Positions 46,698 through 57,246 of a stretch of DNA of 64,000 nucleotides are shown piece by piece. Within the stretch, counting starts at the first letter, position 1. The number at the start of each line of letters is the position of its first letter. Position numbers and translations under genes: made by a program. The notes below the pieces were generated by a model that worked only from the letters and a program-made list of their open reading frames with translations, did not search any database and was not told where the DNA came from. The stretch lies in assembly GCA_035578155.1 (NCBI GenBank), contig JAPWDM010000008.1:28814280-28878279 (forward strand), read 5' to 3'. This DNA comes from Brachynemurus nebulosus. Lineage: Eukaryota > Arthropoda > Insecta > Neuroptera > Myrmeleontidae.

Positions 46698-49600
46698 ATT
46701 ATTATTATTTTGAAAAGTTTAACGTAAACGACGCGACTGCACTTCAAAAACCCCCAGGCGGAGGAAAAAGTGTCCGTGCAGCGTACCAGGTCAGGTACTT
46801 CTAGGTCAGGTACGTAATGTCCGTCATACAGCATCCCCTTCCTGGTCTTCCCTACCTAATAAATCCCCGAACCTCGCTGCGAAACCATAACAGTGGGAGA
46901 TTCGAGGGCAGGTCCAATGGATGTTCGAGGACCCGCTCTAAACGGGGCATGGGGTTCAAAGGTGTTCATGAACTCCCGGAAAAAGTCGTCTCGTGCGACC
47001 GAAGCGTGCGGAGCGTCCCGATAATAACTGCTTTTTGCATTGACGCCGCTAACATGTTGGCGTGAGATCTACAAGCCGGAATGATGTTAAGATTGCGCAC
47101 AAAGGAGTTATGCATACCCCCCAGACATCCGATTATAAGTACGACCAAGCGGACCGTATAGCCCGGGTACAGTTGTCGCAGCTCGTGTATTAGATCTTGA
47201 TATTTAATCCTTTTTTGCTCCTCCTTTTCGACTATGTTAGTTTCCGCCGGAGCAGAGAACTCGATAACATACATAGTCTGAGATGTTAAATCTTGGAGCA
47301 CAACATCAGGCTTATTAGCGGTCAATTGCCTGGTAGTTGCAACCGGCATATTCCAAAAGATCTTGCACTTTTGGTTGGCAACAAAGGATTCTACTTCCGC
47401 AGGATCGTAGGGCAAGACTGGTGTTTTGTCAACTTCGTAATGATGACGAAGATAAAAGTAGAGCACACGCAACGCTGCATTATGGCGATGGATATAGGTG
47501 GATTTAGCATAATAAGAACAACCTGAAGTCAGGTGCATTAAGGTTTCCGGGTATGCTTTGCATGCCCGACACGAGGTATTCGAAACCCCTTTATTACCCA
47601 TCACATATTTTTGGTGTGTTAAGGTGTTCCACACTCCATCTTGAGCTGCCATGATAAAGCCCTCCGTTTCCGATTTAAGTCCATTAGCTCTCAAGAAAGC
47701 CCAAGTGAGTTCGCTCGAAAGGCCAAGGTTGTCAAGATGACGGTAGAACATACCCTGGTGAACTTTGTCGCGATGCTGATTGAGCAGATGTTGTTGCTCG
47801 GCTCTCTTGATTGCCGACTTTTGGCGCGACTGTGATAGTGAAAGAATGTTATCATCACCGTCGCGATTACGCGGATCGAAGGCTAAGCCCAAGATATCGG
47901 CGGCACGTTGCGCTGCTGTGAATAAAAATGCGCCTACGCCAGCAAGCTCGTGATCCCTGACGAGTTGCAATAGCGGGTCTGAACTGTTAAGTACACGACA
48001 AGCTGTACCTAAGACTATACGGTCATGTAAACGTTCGACTGACAGGAGCCCCCTACCCCCTAGGTCTCGTGGGAGGTAAAGTCGTTGTGTCGATGCGCGT
48101 GGGTGCAAACTACGATTGATGTTCATTATTTTTCGCGTGTCTCGGTCTAGTTCCTCCAATTCATTCACATTCCACTTAATTGAGCCAAAAGTATATAAAA
48201 GGATGGGTATGGCTAACATATTTGTAGCGCTGGTTTTATTCTTCGCCGACAATTCGGAACTCCAAATTTGTCGGAGAAGGCGCTTATATCTACTACTTAA
48301 GGCGGCCTTCATGTTCTTCACGTCCTGGATGTGACTTTCGCCAACACCAAGGTACTTATAGGTCGCTCCTTCATCAAGATGTTCTATGATGCTTCCATCC
48401 ACTAATTGGGCGTGTGAATCAAAATTCGGAACTACACCATGCTTACAGTGCACCACCGCGCATTTGTCCAGTCCGAACTCCATACCGATCGCGTGCGTGT
48501 ATTTGTGTGTTAATTTTAGAGCGCAGTTGAGATCACTCTCCGACGAGGCATACAGTTTTAAGTCATCCATATAAAATAAATGTGTGACTTTATGCTCGCG
48601 ATTTCCTACCGGGCCACACAAGTACCCGGGTTCCTTTCTCAGGCTGATTGACAGGGGCAACAACGAGATGCAAAACAAAAGTGGGCTGAGGCTGTCTCCT
48701 TGGTATACGCCTCGTTTGTATGTCACCAACTCCGTTGACACAACGTGTTCACCGGATGTTATTGTGAACCTTGTTTTCCAGAGCGGCAACAGGTGTTCAA
48801 TACATTTAATAATGTCGGGGTGGACTCGCAGACAATGGAGCAAATAGATAATGAGCTCATGCGACGTTGTGTCAAATGCTTTTCGATAGTCCACCCAGGC
48901 CATGCTCAGGTTGCGTTTGTGCTGTCTAGCGTCCTGACAGATACATCTGTCGACCAGCAAGTTGTCTTTGCAACCCGACATTCCTCTTTTTGAACCTCGT
49001 TGTTCATAGATCGAACTCCACACTGGTTCAATCGCCTTCAAGATGCGTTCGTATAGAATGGAAGTGAACGCTTTATACACAGTGTTCAGGCACGTTATCG
49101 GTCTGTAGTTCTGTGGTTGTGATAGGTCTCCTTTTTTCGGTATTAGGACCGTTCTTCCCTCAGCGAGCCACGATGGTATTGGCTCACAGTTAAATAACCA
49201 ATTTGAAAATATACGGGCAAGGTGGTGGTGGGTACTAGTGAACTTCTTCCACCAAAAATTCGTTATTCCATCAATGCCCGGAGCCGAATAGTTCTTCTTG
49301 CCTTTGAAAGCAAGTTCGACTTCCTCTTTATCAACAGATGTTATAATGGTATGAGATGGCACTTTGCCAAGCTGTTGTTTGCAGTACCATCTAAACTGGC
49401 TGATGGGAATACAGTCCAAGTCAGTCTCTTTAGTCGTCTCATATATCCCCCGCCAATAATCTTCTATTGCGTCGACCGTCGGTGGTTGCTCCACAACAGG
49501 GCTTTTAGATGCGAACAGGCGTGAAGGGTTCGAGTTAAAGATCTTATTTTCCCGAATACACCGTTCACGCCGGGCTACTTTCTTCTTGGCCAGGGCCAAT

Positions 49601-50804
49601 GCGCGTATCTTATCCAAATGTGTCTGTTTGATGGTCAACAGATTGCCCAAATTTATCGTGTGATAGCGGTACCTTAGTTCTCTGGCAAAAGCCCGTACCT
49701 TTCGCGTAAAACGCCTGTTGGTCTGAATATATTCTATCACACATTGGATACGCGATACCAGCTGTCGTAGTGCCCTCACCTTGGTGTCAATTTGTTTAAG
49801 ACGAATACGTGCCTTCTCCTCTGCAGTCTTTTCCTGCTTAGAACATGGGGTCAGGACACGCATCGCTGCATATACTGCGTTGTCGACATCGGTGAGATCA
49901 CTGGATGGGGATAAATGATCGTCCAAAATTTCGTTTAGTAGGGTCAGTTGTTCGCCCTTTACATACGTCCGTCTGTATTTGGGACGTGGTCGTTTGTCAA
50001 AGTTTAAATCGGTATCGAGAAGATCGCGAAATTGTTTTCTTAAATTGTCTGAGACAGAAAGGGATTTATTTAGATCGGCATCATTCTGTGTGGGAGTTGA
50101 ACTTGTTCTGGTGTTAGACTCTAGCACAGTATTTGTGTTGGCTTGATTTAACAAGTCCGTCTGTGCCTCAGTAACTACGCTGCCACCGAAAGTTACCGGT
50201 TGATCCCGCTCTATGATGTTATTGGTCGAGCTCTCACCGTTGACCGCAGAATCCTGTTCAACTTCCACCACTGCAGTTTCAGCAACCCTAGCTTCTTCGC
50301 GAGCTTCTCGATTATCGTCATGTCCGGTAGGTATGTTTAATTTTATAATTCGGGCTACATGGTCACGCAGATTTTGTGGCGTTAAATTAGAGTGTTCGGG
50401 ATGCATCTGGCACCATATGGCATGCATCCTTGCCATGTACCCTCTCTTATTTGGCTCACTTTGTGTGCGGCACGTGAGCAAATCTCTCCTCAAGCTGTCC
50501 GTCCACTCCAGGCGCACGAGACGAGAAGATGAATTTTGACTGGTTCCGCCTTTATTAGCGGGCCCACCCGAGAGACCCGCAGCACGACCAGCCTTCCTAG
50601 TTCTTTTACCGTCTGGAACTAGTAGAAAACCTGTTAGGGGTAGTTAGCCCGTTAACAGAGACCACCATTTAGCGCTGGTTGACTCCACGCACCAGGTACC
50701 AGAAAGTACCTGGCCTTAGCTCGGGGACCCGGGAGCGCTACTTCCCGAATTGTCGTAGCAACCGACTACCGAAGCAACCGGGTGTTACAACAAGCCCCTG
50801 GGGG

Positions 50805-50807
<3 letters not shown>
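46698..50807 (-). mobile_element. R4/Dong-clade non-LTR retrotransposon inserted in (TAA)n
   Basis: A single long ORF with RT and a C-terminal restriction-like endonuclease, flanked on both sides by (TAA)n. Known: Dong elements of this clade insert in TAA repeats, which fits exactly. The 5' UTR (50650-50807) holds a ccaggtac/gtacctgg hairpin at about 50692-50713; the 3' UTR is about 270 bp. GC content is clearly higher than in the host DNA. Confidence 0.85.
46966..50517 (-). CDS. R4/Dong-type reverse transcriptase with restriction-like endonuclease
   Basis: 1183 aa from a GTG at 50517. The frame stays open to 50643 with no ATG, so initiation is unclear; the first ATG is at MARMHAIW about 28 residues in. 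In order: N-terminal WTDSLRRDLL region (possibly DNA-binding), basic linker, RT motifs (RTVLIPKKGD, NYRPITCLN, AWVDYRKAFDTTSHE, GVYQGDSLSPLLF, catalytic FYMDDLKLYA), Cys-His knuckle CRACKAYPETLMHLTSGC, then the endonuclease signature KPDVVL...YVIEFSAPAETN. Uninterrupted and possibly functional. It would nick TAA-repeat DNA and prime reverse transcription there. Confidence 0.92.
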   Translation of the reverse strand: MRLEWTDSLRRDLLTCRTQSEPNKRGYMARMHAIWCQMHPEHSNLTPQNLRDHVARIIKLNIPTGHDDNREAREEARVAETAVVEVEQDSAVNGESSTNNIIERDQPVTFGGSVVTEAQTDLLNQANTNTVLESNTRTSSTPTQNDADLNKSLSVSDNLRKQFRDLLDTDLNFDKRPRPKYRRTYVKGEQLTLLNEILDDHLSPSSDLTDVDNAVYAAMRVLTPCSKQEKTAEEKARIRLKQIDTKVRALRQLVSRIQCVIEYIQTNRRFTRKVRAFARELRYRYHTINLGNLLTIKQTHLDKIRALALAKKKVARRERCIRENKIFNSNPSRLFASKSPVVEQPPTVDAIEDYWRGIYETTKETDLDCIPISQFRWYCKQQLGKVPSHTIITSVDKEEVELAFKGKKNYSAPGIDGITNFWWKKFTSTHHHLARIFSNWLFNCEPIPSWLAEGRTVLIPKKGDLSQPQNYRPITCLNTVYKAFTSILYERILKAIEPVWSSIYEQRGSKRGMSGCKDNLLVDRCICQDARQHKRNLSMAWVDYRKAFDTTSHELIIYLLHCLRVHPDIIKCIEHLLPLWKTRFTITSGEHVVSTELVTYKRGVYQGDSLSPLLFCISLLPLSISLRKEPGYLCGPVGNREHKVTHLFYMDDLKLYASSESDLNCALKLTHKYTHAIGMEFGLDKCAVVHCKHGVVPNFDSHAQLVDGSIIEHLDEGATYKYLGVGESHIQDVKNMKAALSSRYKRLLRQIWSSELSAKNKTSATNMLAIPILLYTFGSIKWNVNELEELDRDTRKIMNINRSLHPRASTQRLYLPRDLGGRGLLSVERLHDRIVLGTACRVLNSSDPLLQLVRDHELAGVGAFLFTAAQRAADILGLAFDPRNRDGDDNILSLSQSRQKSAIKRAEQQHLLNQHRDKVHQGMFYRHLDNLGLSSELTWAFLRANGLKSETEGFIMAAQDGVWNTLTHQKYVMGNKGVSNTSCRACKAYPETLMHLTSGCSYYAKSTYIHRHNAALRVLYFYLRHHYEVDKTPVLPYDPAEVESFVANQKCKIFWNMPVATTRQLTANKPDVVLQDLTSQTMYVIEFSAPAETNIVEKEEQKRIKYQDLIHELRQLYPGYTVRLVVLIIGCLGGMHNSFVRNLNIIPACRSHANMLAASMQKAVIIGTLRTLRSHETTFSGSS

Positions 50808-50868
<61 letters not shown>
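50808..50868. repeat. (TAA)n microsatellite, 5' flank of the Dong-like element
   Basis: About 61 bp of TTA steps lying between the Dong-like 5' end and the poly-A tail of the I-group element. Confidence 0.95.
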
Positions 50869-50870
<2 letters not shown>

Positions 50871-50897
50871 TTTTTTTTTTTTTTTTAGTTAAAATTG

Positions 50898-50936
50898 GGG
50901 TATTGCTGCCGGTGGATGGCGCGGTCAGCAGCACCC
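50898..50936 (-). promoter_or_regulatory. 3'-terminal hairpin of the I-group element
   Basis: Arms GGGTATTGCTG (50898-50908) and CAGCAGCACCC (50926-50936) enclose a 17-nt loop identical to that of the 46583 stub. Relative to the stub, two base pairs are changed on both sides (A-T to G-C, C-G to T-A), keeping pairing; on the minus-strand RNA one more is a G-U wobble and one is mismatched. Probable RT recognition structure (inferred). Confidence 0.65.
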
Positions 50937-51064
50937 GGCGGCATCGCCTACTAAGGGCATGCGCCGTCAAACACAGTAAAAATAAAAACATACACACAAT
51001 AGACAGGAACACATAAATGCAATAGACAACGGACAAACATACACAAATAAAAAAACAACGATGG

Positions 51065-51513
51065 GCCCTGCCATCCCAGGGCTTAAAAGGAGCGGACAGT
51101 CCTTGGTGACGGCACGATAAGTACTAGACAGAGCGTCCAGTCACCAAGGCCTGAAGACCATCGCCGCAACTCCCCCCGAGGCGTAAAGGGCCTCGGGGTG
51201 GAGGAACCTGACTAGACAATCACTAAGTATCACAGATAAATATCACAGTATTATCACAGAGAAAACTTATTGCGTCACTGGGAGGCCAAAGACCGACCAC
51301 TGACGCAATAAGGAGTTAAAACAATACCGCTGTAGAGCCATAACAACAGGCCTACAGCGGCATAACAAAATATCACAGATAAAAACAACAATTGATGTGC
51401 CACCTAGGGTGTAAAAGGCCTTCGGTGGCACATCATTAAAAAACAATAACGGAAACAGATAACAAAGTATAAATAACAACAGTACCACTAAGGGTGTAAA
51501 AGGCCCTTAGTGG
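51065..51513 (-). promoter_or_regulatory. Run of strong hairpins in the 3' UTR of the I-group element
   Basis: Stems with exact complementarity: GCCCTG/CAGGGC (51065-51082), CCTTGGTGAC/GTCACCAAGG (51101-51149), CCCCGAGGC/GCCTCGGGG (51174-51198), TTATTGCGTCA/TGACGCAATAA (51267-51311), CCGCTGTAG/CTACAGCGG (51327-51360), GATGTGCCACC/GGTGGCACATC (51394-51434), CCACTAAGGG/CCCTTAGTGG (51485-51513). Three share a loop core of the type G(T)GTAAAAGG while their stems differ. Confidence 0.75.
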
Positions 51514-51678
51514 CATAACGAGAGACTAAAAGTACCCTGCCAGACCAGCTGGAACAGGGTATAAATAAGGCACACAAAATCATGAAACATATAATTTAAA
51601 ACAAAGCTGAAAAATATAAGTTGAACTATCGGGGGAGAATCAAGAGACGACTTCCTAAAATTTAGAGATGTAATGCCC

Positions 51679-53359
51679 CTAAAGCCTCTGAAGAAGATGC
51701 GAATTTCGGAGAAATTCAAGCATCTTTCTTTCAGAGACTGCATCGTAAGCTAAAGCTTCGGCTACACTATTGGGGAGCTGCAACCTCTGGCGCAATGGCT
51801 CAAAGGTTACACATTCCTCAACTATATGCCTCACGGTCAGCGCCGTCCCGCAGGCGGCGCACCTTGGCTGATCCTCACCGGCGAGAAGATGACGATGTGT
51901 TAACGCCGTGTGGCCCAAGCGTAAACGTGTCAGGGCCACACTCTCTCGCCGGCTCAGATTTACAGGTGCCGGAGTTCTTCGGACCTCAGGTTTCACCTGT
52001 CTGAGCTTAGCCGTGAGGTTGTTCCACTCACGTTGCCATTTATGTTCGATCGCGGATCTAATGCACACTCTCAGATCCTCTGGGCGTATGGCAATGTCCT
52101 GTGGCTCACCGACTTCGGCTGCGTGACGTGCTGCCTGGTCGGCGAGTTCATTGCCAGGTATCCCCACATGTCCGGGTATCCAGAAGAAGGTGATAGACTT
52201 CTGGCGGAGCATGTAGAGATACTTTCGGATGTTCTGCACCAGTGGATCGATGGTATGAGAGTGGCAGATCGCTTGCAACGCGCTCAACGAGTCGGAACAA
52301 ATGAGGAATGCGCTGTCTTCGGATGTTTGACAGAATCGCAGGGCTTGCAGAATAGCAAATAATTCTGCAGTATACACAGTGGCCTGGGGAGGAAGTGACC
52401 AAGCGTGAGGATCGTCACGAATGACGATGGCACTTCCCACGCCCGTAGCTGTTTTGGAACCATCTGTGTATATGCAGAGAGAGTCAAGTTCGCTAATGAT
52501 CTCGTAGAAGCGGGATCGATATTCGAATGAACTGGTCTCCTCCTTGTTGAGACCAGTCAGGTCGAAACGACACCTTACTTTAGGGATCAGCCAAGGAGGT
52601 ACTTCCATAGGACGTTTGGGAAGTACCTTGGCAAACTGTAAGTGCAGACTCTCTAATAATTCCTGCGTTCGAACGGCCACTGGTCGACTTACGGTGGGAC
52701 GTCGACCATAGAGCCCCTGTAAACGGTATCTGAATAGAGTCGGGTGGTTTATATGTGAAGGTGTTGCATATATCCCCGCCGCATAATTGAGCAAGAGACG
52801 CTCACGTCTCAGTCGCAGCGGAGGAAGACCCGACTCTACGCAGAGGCTCATAGAAGGGCTCGTTCGAAATGCTCCCGTAGCCAGTCGTATGCCTGCATGG
52901 TGAACAGGATCTAGGAGTAGAAGCGCAGACGCCCGGGCGGAGGAGTAAGCAATGCTGCCGTAATCAATCCTAGTCAGAACTAGCGATTGATACAGGCGAA
53001 GCAACGACTCCCGGCCCGCACCCCACGATGCACCAGCCAAGCACTTAAGCATGTTGATTGTCCTGCGACAACTCGCAGCTAAGGCTTGGAGGTGTGGGCG
53101 CCACGTAAGTTGTTTGTCAAATATGAGTCCTAGAAACCTGACGCTATCGACGCACTGAAGGTTGGATCCCTTCAATGTGAGAACAGGATCCGGATGTGCG
53201 TTGCGCTTTCTGCAGAAGTGTACCACCGATGTCTTTTGGGGTGAAAAACGAAAACCAAGAGCTTCTGCAGAAGTCACCACTTCGTTGATGCCTTGTTGCA
53301 GCCGTTGTTGGATATCCTCGATGGAATCGGCTGCATAGAAGATTGTGAGGTCATCAACG
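51679..53359 (-). CDS. I-group retrotransposon ORF2 fragment: RT end, RNase H, Cys-His knuckle
   Basis: Open frame from the truncation (VDDLTIFYAADSIEDIQQ, the RT catalytic block) through 53280 (start of a 533-aa frame) to a stop at 51679. RNase H residues are in place: CIYTDGSKTATG (D), TVYTAELFAI (E), LICSDSLSAL (D), and HVGIPGNELADQAAR (H..D). A C-terminal CAACGTALTVRHIVEEC knuckle follows. The 5' half is missing, so it is not autonomous. RNase H and layout fit the I group; the exact clade is uncertain. Confidence 0.88.

Positions 53360-53405
<46 letters not shown>
53360..53405. repeat. (TAA)n microsatellite at the 5' truncation of the I-group element
   Basis: About 46 bp of ATT steps directly next to the RT catalytic block. 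Confidence 0.95.
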
Positions 53406-53406
<1 letters not shown>

Positions 53407-53407
<1 letters not shown>

Positions 53408-54310
53408 CTTTTACGCCAACCTGGCGCTCACTACTCAGTAGGACAGTACTGGGTAACATTCACCTATACCGGCATTATGCAAGGTATTAGGCTCTGTGGA
53501 AGGGTAATGTGCCAAACCAATCCGTAAAAGTACCGTAGTACATTCACGGAGGGGTTTGTCACATCACTCCTTATATTGTTGTTGTTGTTGCTTGAAACGA
53601 GGTGTTATGCGTCTATTTTGGTGTACACTGGTTCGTACGACGAGACTTTTGTGGGAGCGTAGATGTTGGCTCAATGACAGACGGCTGCGAATGCCAAGTT
53701 CGTTTTCGTATCCTCAGAGAATAGGTAGGATTAGGGACAGAGGGAAGGGAAAGGACTGTTTGTGTTTGTGTGTGTGTGTTCGTGTATGTGTGTGGATGTG
53801 TCGTTCTATTTTTCGTTTCTTGGTGTAAATGTGTTCTGGTTCACCAAATTGCTCATTAAGATCGGGTGTTCCTGGAATTGCGCGTTTAGATGGTACAGAG
53901 GTTGACGGACCTTGTGTGTTATTGAGTTGGGGAGGATTGTGCACCAGAGCGGTAACAGTGACAGTGCGGCAGTTGGTCGATCCTCCCTCTCCATCAGACG
54001 AATCTGGATCTGTATGTGTGTTAGGTGTTTGTGTTTCAGTGTTAGCGTATTGTGTGTTTATGTATGTGTGTTGTGTGTCTGTAAGATGAGTGTCAGTGTG
54101 TTGTTCACTCACTGTAGATGGCTCAGATGGAGTACAAGCAGATCTTGTGCTTTCATATATTATTTTTATTAGAATAACATAAAATCCTTTTTATAAGTAT
54201 GTATTTTTAAGTGTTTTGTTTATTATTCTAAATATTGATCGCGGTCGGCCTCTGAGGATGTTTTGTTTGGTTTCGGATGCCGAAGCCATGGGACTGAAAG
54301 TGTTAATACA
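53407..54310 (-). other. GC-richer stretch with a possible retroelement ORF1 fragment
   Basis: A 132-codon minus-strand frame (54112-53714, GTG first) is Thr/His/Ser-rich and has DPDSSDGEGGS, KRAIPGTPDLNEQFG and a basic KKRKIER run. Part of it is translated CA/GT microsatellite. Composition is like the neighbouring retrotransposons rather than the host. It could be an ORF1 N-terminus; I do not recognise it. Confidence 0.3.
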
Positions 54311-54789
54311 GTTCTCTCACATATTTAATACTATCAGAAAATAATTATCATAGTCAATTAACAATAATTAACCATTTCAAATTCAAAATTATACAAAACA
54401 TTATATTTTTCGTTAAGTAGATAGAATCTATGTTCTTTTTGTTAACACGTACAAAAGTTCATTCTTCCAAAAATGAGATAAATTAACATTATTTTTTCTT
54501 GTTAAAACTTTCATTTCAAATTAGTATTGCTACAATAGTAGTTAAATTTTAGCATACTCCATATTAAAGATGTTGATTATAAAAGCTTTTATTAAAAAAA
54601 AAAAAATTCTAAAAATTTATTAATTAAAATTTTTATTTTCGTCATTGTACATGAAACCTATTTATTAACTTGTGGTGGCTGATGATACGAACAGCTTATT
54701 TATAATTAGGTCAGTAGTGTGTTCTCAAAAGTCTGTTTATAAAACCAGCTGATACATATTTCAAAACATTTACAAATAAAAAATTTGTA

Positions 54790-55620
54790 CAAGGTGTCAA
54801 TTTAAATACAAACCGGCCTTATATCTGTAGCACTGTAAAGGATAATTAAAATTTCTCAAAACCGTTTCTAGGACATGGAGGGGGAACCAATATGACCAAC
54901 ATGAGAATCTTTTGCAACCAATCCAGTAAGCTCCAGCGTCTCCGAACCTATTTTTTTTAGTTATAAGACCTCACTTATGGTACAGCATTGGAAAGCTCTT
55001 TAAAAATGGTATTCGTTAATACCGAATATAATTTTAATTTATCGATTATTATTTGAAGGATACGAAAAATAAATTTCAGTAAGTTGAGATCTATTTTCCC
55101 TTATTCAAATTTACAAGTATCAAATCCCATGCCTATTTGAAATAAAATCCTAAGAAATTATAATCTTAAAATCGAAAGATACAAAATACTTATTATTAAT
55201 TTTTCCATTATTTTTGGAAAATTATAAAAAATAATATTATTTTGAATCAATTTATTCAAATTTAATGTTATAAATATCAAATTACCTATTTTCTAAATCA
55301 GTTTATTTTTACAAATTACAAAATCAAAATGTACAAACGAACATTACAGACCGGGAGGTAATAACAGAAGACCTTCCACGATTTTCACACTTACGCCTCG
55401 GGGAGTTTTGAAAGATATGAAAATTTTAAGAAATTTAAGGATAAAAGGCGGCTAGAATGTTAGGAGCTAGTTGTAGAGGATACCAATGTGGATTATAATG
55501 GTTCCCAATCCATGTTAAAAAACGGTTTTGAGAAATTTTATTATCTTTTACAGTTTTAAAGATATGATTATCAATTTATCATGATAGGAGACCTGGGTAT
55601 GTTTTTAAATTGACACCTTG
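54790..55620. mobile_element. 831-bp TIR element (CAAGGTGTCAATTTAAA ends)
   Basis: Left CAAGGTGTCAATTTAAATAC is mirrored by ...tttttaaattgacaccttg; further paired blocks atttctcaaaaccgttt / aaacggttttgagaaat. A segment at 55349-55444 recurs at 57152-57246. No ORF. Confidence 0.65.
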
Positions 55621-55763
55621 CAGTTATTAAACATACATATACATACATATTAAAATGTACATCGTCCTATCATCCTCTGACTGTATTTACAAGTTCCTAC
55701 TTGTGTCACTACATACTATGTATTATTTATTTACTTAAAACACATACACACGCATACATTTAT

Positions 55764-56942
55764 AATAATGTGGAGCTTATTTTCAAAAAGCAATTTCTAA
55801 CAAAATGTAATTGTCGAGTAAAATGAGATTTTCTATATCTAACGTCAGTAAAATTTTTACGGATTTTTTACCAGTGAATAACAAAGTTGGGATGCTACAG
55901 AGAAGAACCTCGGTATAAAAAGTCAGTATAAAAATCTAGAAGAAAGTCAGTATAAAAATCTAATTCAAATTAATCCCCTTAAAAATGTGTCCTCAAAAAA
56001 AAGAAAATTCGTTTTGAAAATAAAACTTTATGATATTTCATTTTGAAAACAAAATTACAAGAAAGTAAGAAATTCATTGCCTAAAATGAAAATAAAAATG
56101 AATAATTCCATATTTTTCCCACGCAATTAGTATTACGTTAGATTTTAACACCACAGTCTTGCCCAATGCAGTCACATTCTGCCGTTTTTTTTATCTTCAA
56201 CTTGATTTTCGTATTTCTTTTTTTTTTTGTTATGTCTAAAAATTGTCTGTAAAAATTAAATTTTAAAAATTTTTTCTACCTTCATATAAATAAAGTCATC
56301 TTACTTTGTTTGAAAATGGGCTTTTAAGTTTGAAACAATTGTCACAATTAAAAAATAAACGCGATTTTTTGCTAAGTAAAATATTTGTTTTATTTTATAA
56401 AAATATAGAATAGCATAAAGTAATTTAGACTTCTCTATTTTTCTCTTTGCCTTCGGCTTGTAGCACTTTCTTCTTTTTGCTTCCGGTATTTTTTTCTGAC
56501 ACTAATGGTAGTAACACGCTATTCATACTATCCTGTGATAACTGATGCTATTGTGACCGTGCAACAAAAAATGAGTTAAAAGGTCTAAAGCGTAATATTT
56601 TCTGTTGGGTTTTCCGTTCCAGTTGTATTTTTCCTTTACTGAGGTACCTTTATGCACAATAAAAATTTCAAAATAACGGTCATTATTTAATTCAAAAAAT
56701 TAAAGATATTTCAGTTTAAAAATAAAATTTCAGAAATTGCGTTTTGGAAACAAATTTTTAATCAGATATTTCTTTTTTAAAATAAACTTAAAATATGATG
56801 CCCTTTTTAGGTACTTCGTAGTCAGTTTTGGAAAAAGATTTCCGTTTAGAATAATGGCTTTCTAAATAAAGTTTACAATTCTATATTAATCTCAAAATTA
56901 TTTTCTTAGAAATTGCTTTTTGAAAATAAGCTCCACATTATT
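55764..56942. mobile_element. 1179-bp element with perfect 37-bp terminal inverted repeats
   Basis: AATAATGTGGAGCTTATTTT (55764 on) continuing through caaaaagcaatttctaa is exactly inverted at 56906-56942. The interior has recurrent ttgaaaataaa/aaattgc steps but no ORF, so it is non-autonomous. Confidence 0.75.
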
Positions 56943-57151
56943 GATTTATTATACCTATCATTATACGCATACAAGACATTATACTTCTTCTGAATTTGCA
57001 GATAAAATACATAATAATAATAATATATTTCCTCCACAAATTTTACAAAATTTTTGAGTTCGTCCATAAATATGTGTATAATGATACAAATTTTATAATA
57101 TTTCAGCGGCCAAACACTCATGTACCGTGTAATAAGCTATTATAATTGTAG

Positions 57152-57246
57152 ACCGGGAGATAATAACAGAAAACCTTCTCCGATTTTCGCGCTTATGCCT
57201 CGGGGAGTACTGAAAGATATGAAAATTTTAAGAAATTTAAGGATAC
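57152..57246 (+). repeat. Direct repeat of a 95-bp segment from the 54790 element
   Basis: gaccgggagataataacaga through ttaagaaatttaaggata matches 55349-55444 with few changes. A solo fragment of that TIR family. Confidence 0.6.

Larger units (their letters stand above)
50869..53359 (-). mobile_element. 5'-truncated I-group non-LTR retrotransposon with RNase H
   Basis: The poly-A tail (T run 50869-50886) runs into (TAA)n. The 5' truncation is at 53359, inside the catalytic block of the RT, and abuts another (TAA)n. It keeps the end of RT, thumb, RNase H, a Cys-His knuckle and a hairpin-rich 3' UTR of about 790 bp. Confidence 0.85.

Noticed and set aside
46817..50539. Plus-strand frames opposite the Dong-like ORF
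   Set aside because: Antisense shadows of a clear reverse transcriptase gene.
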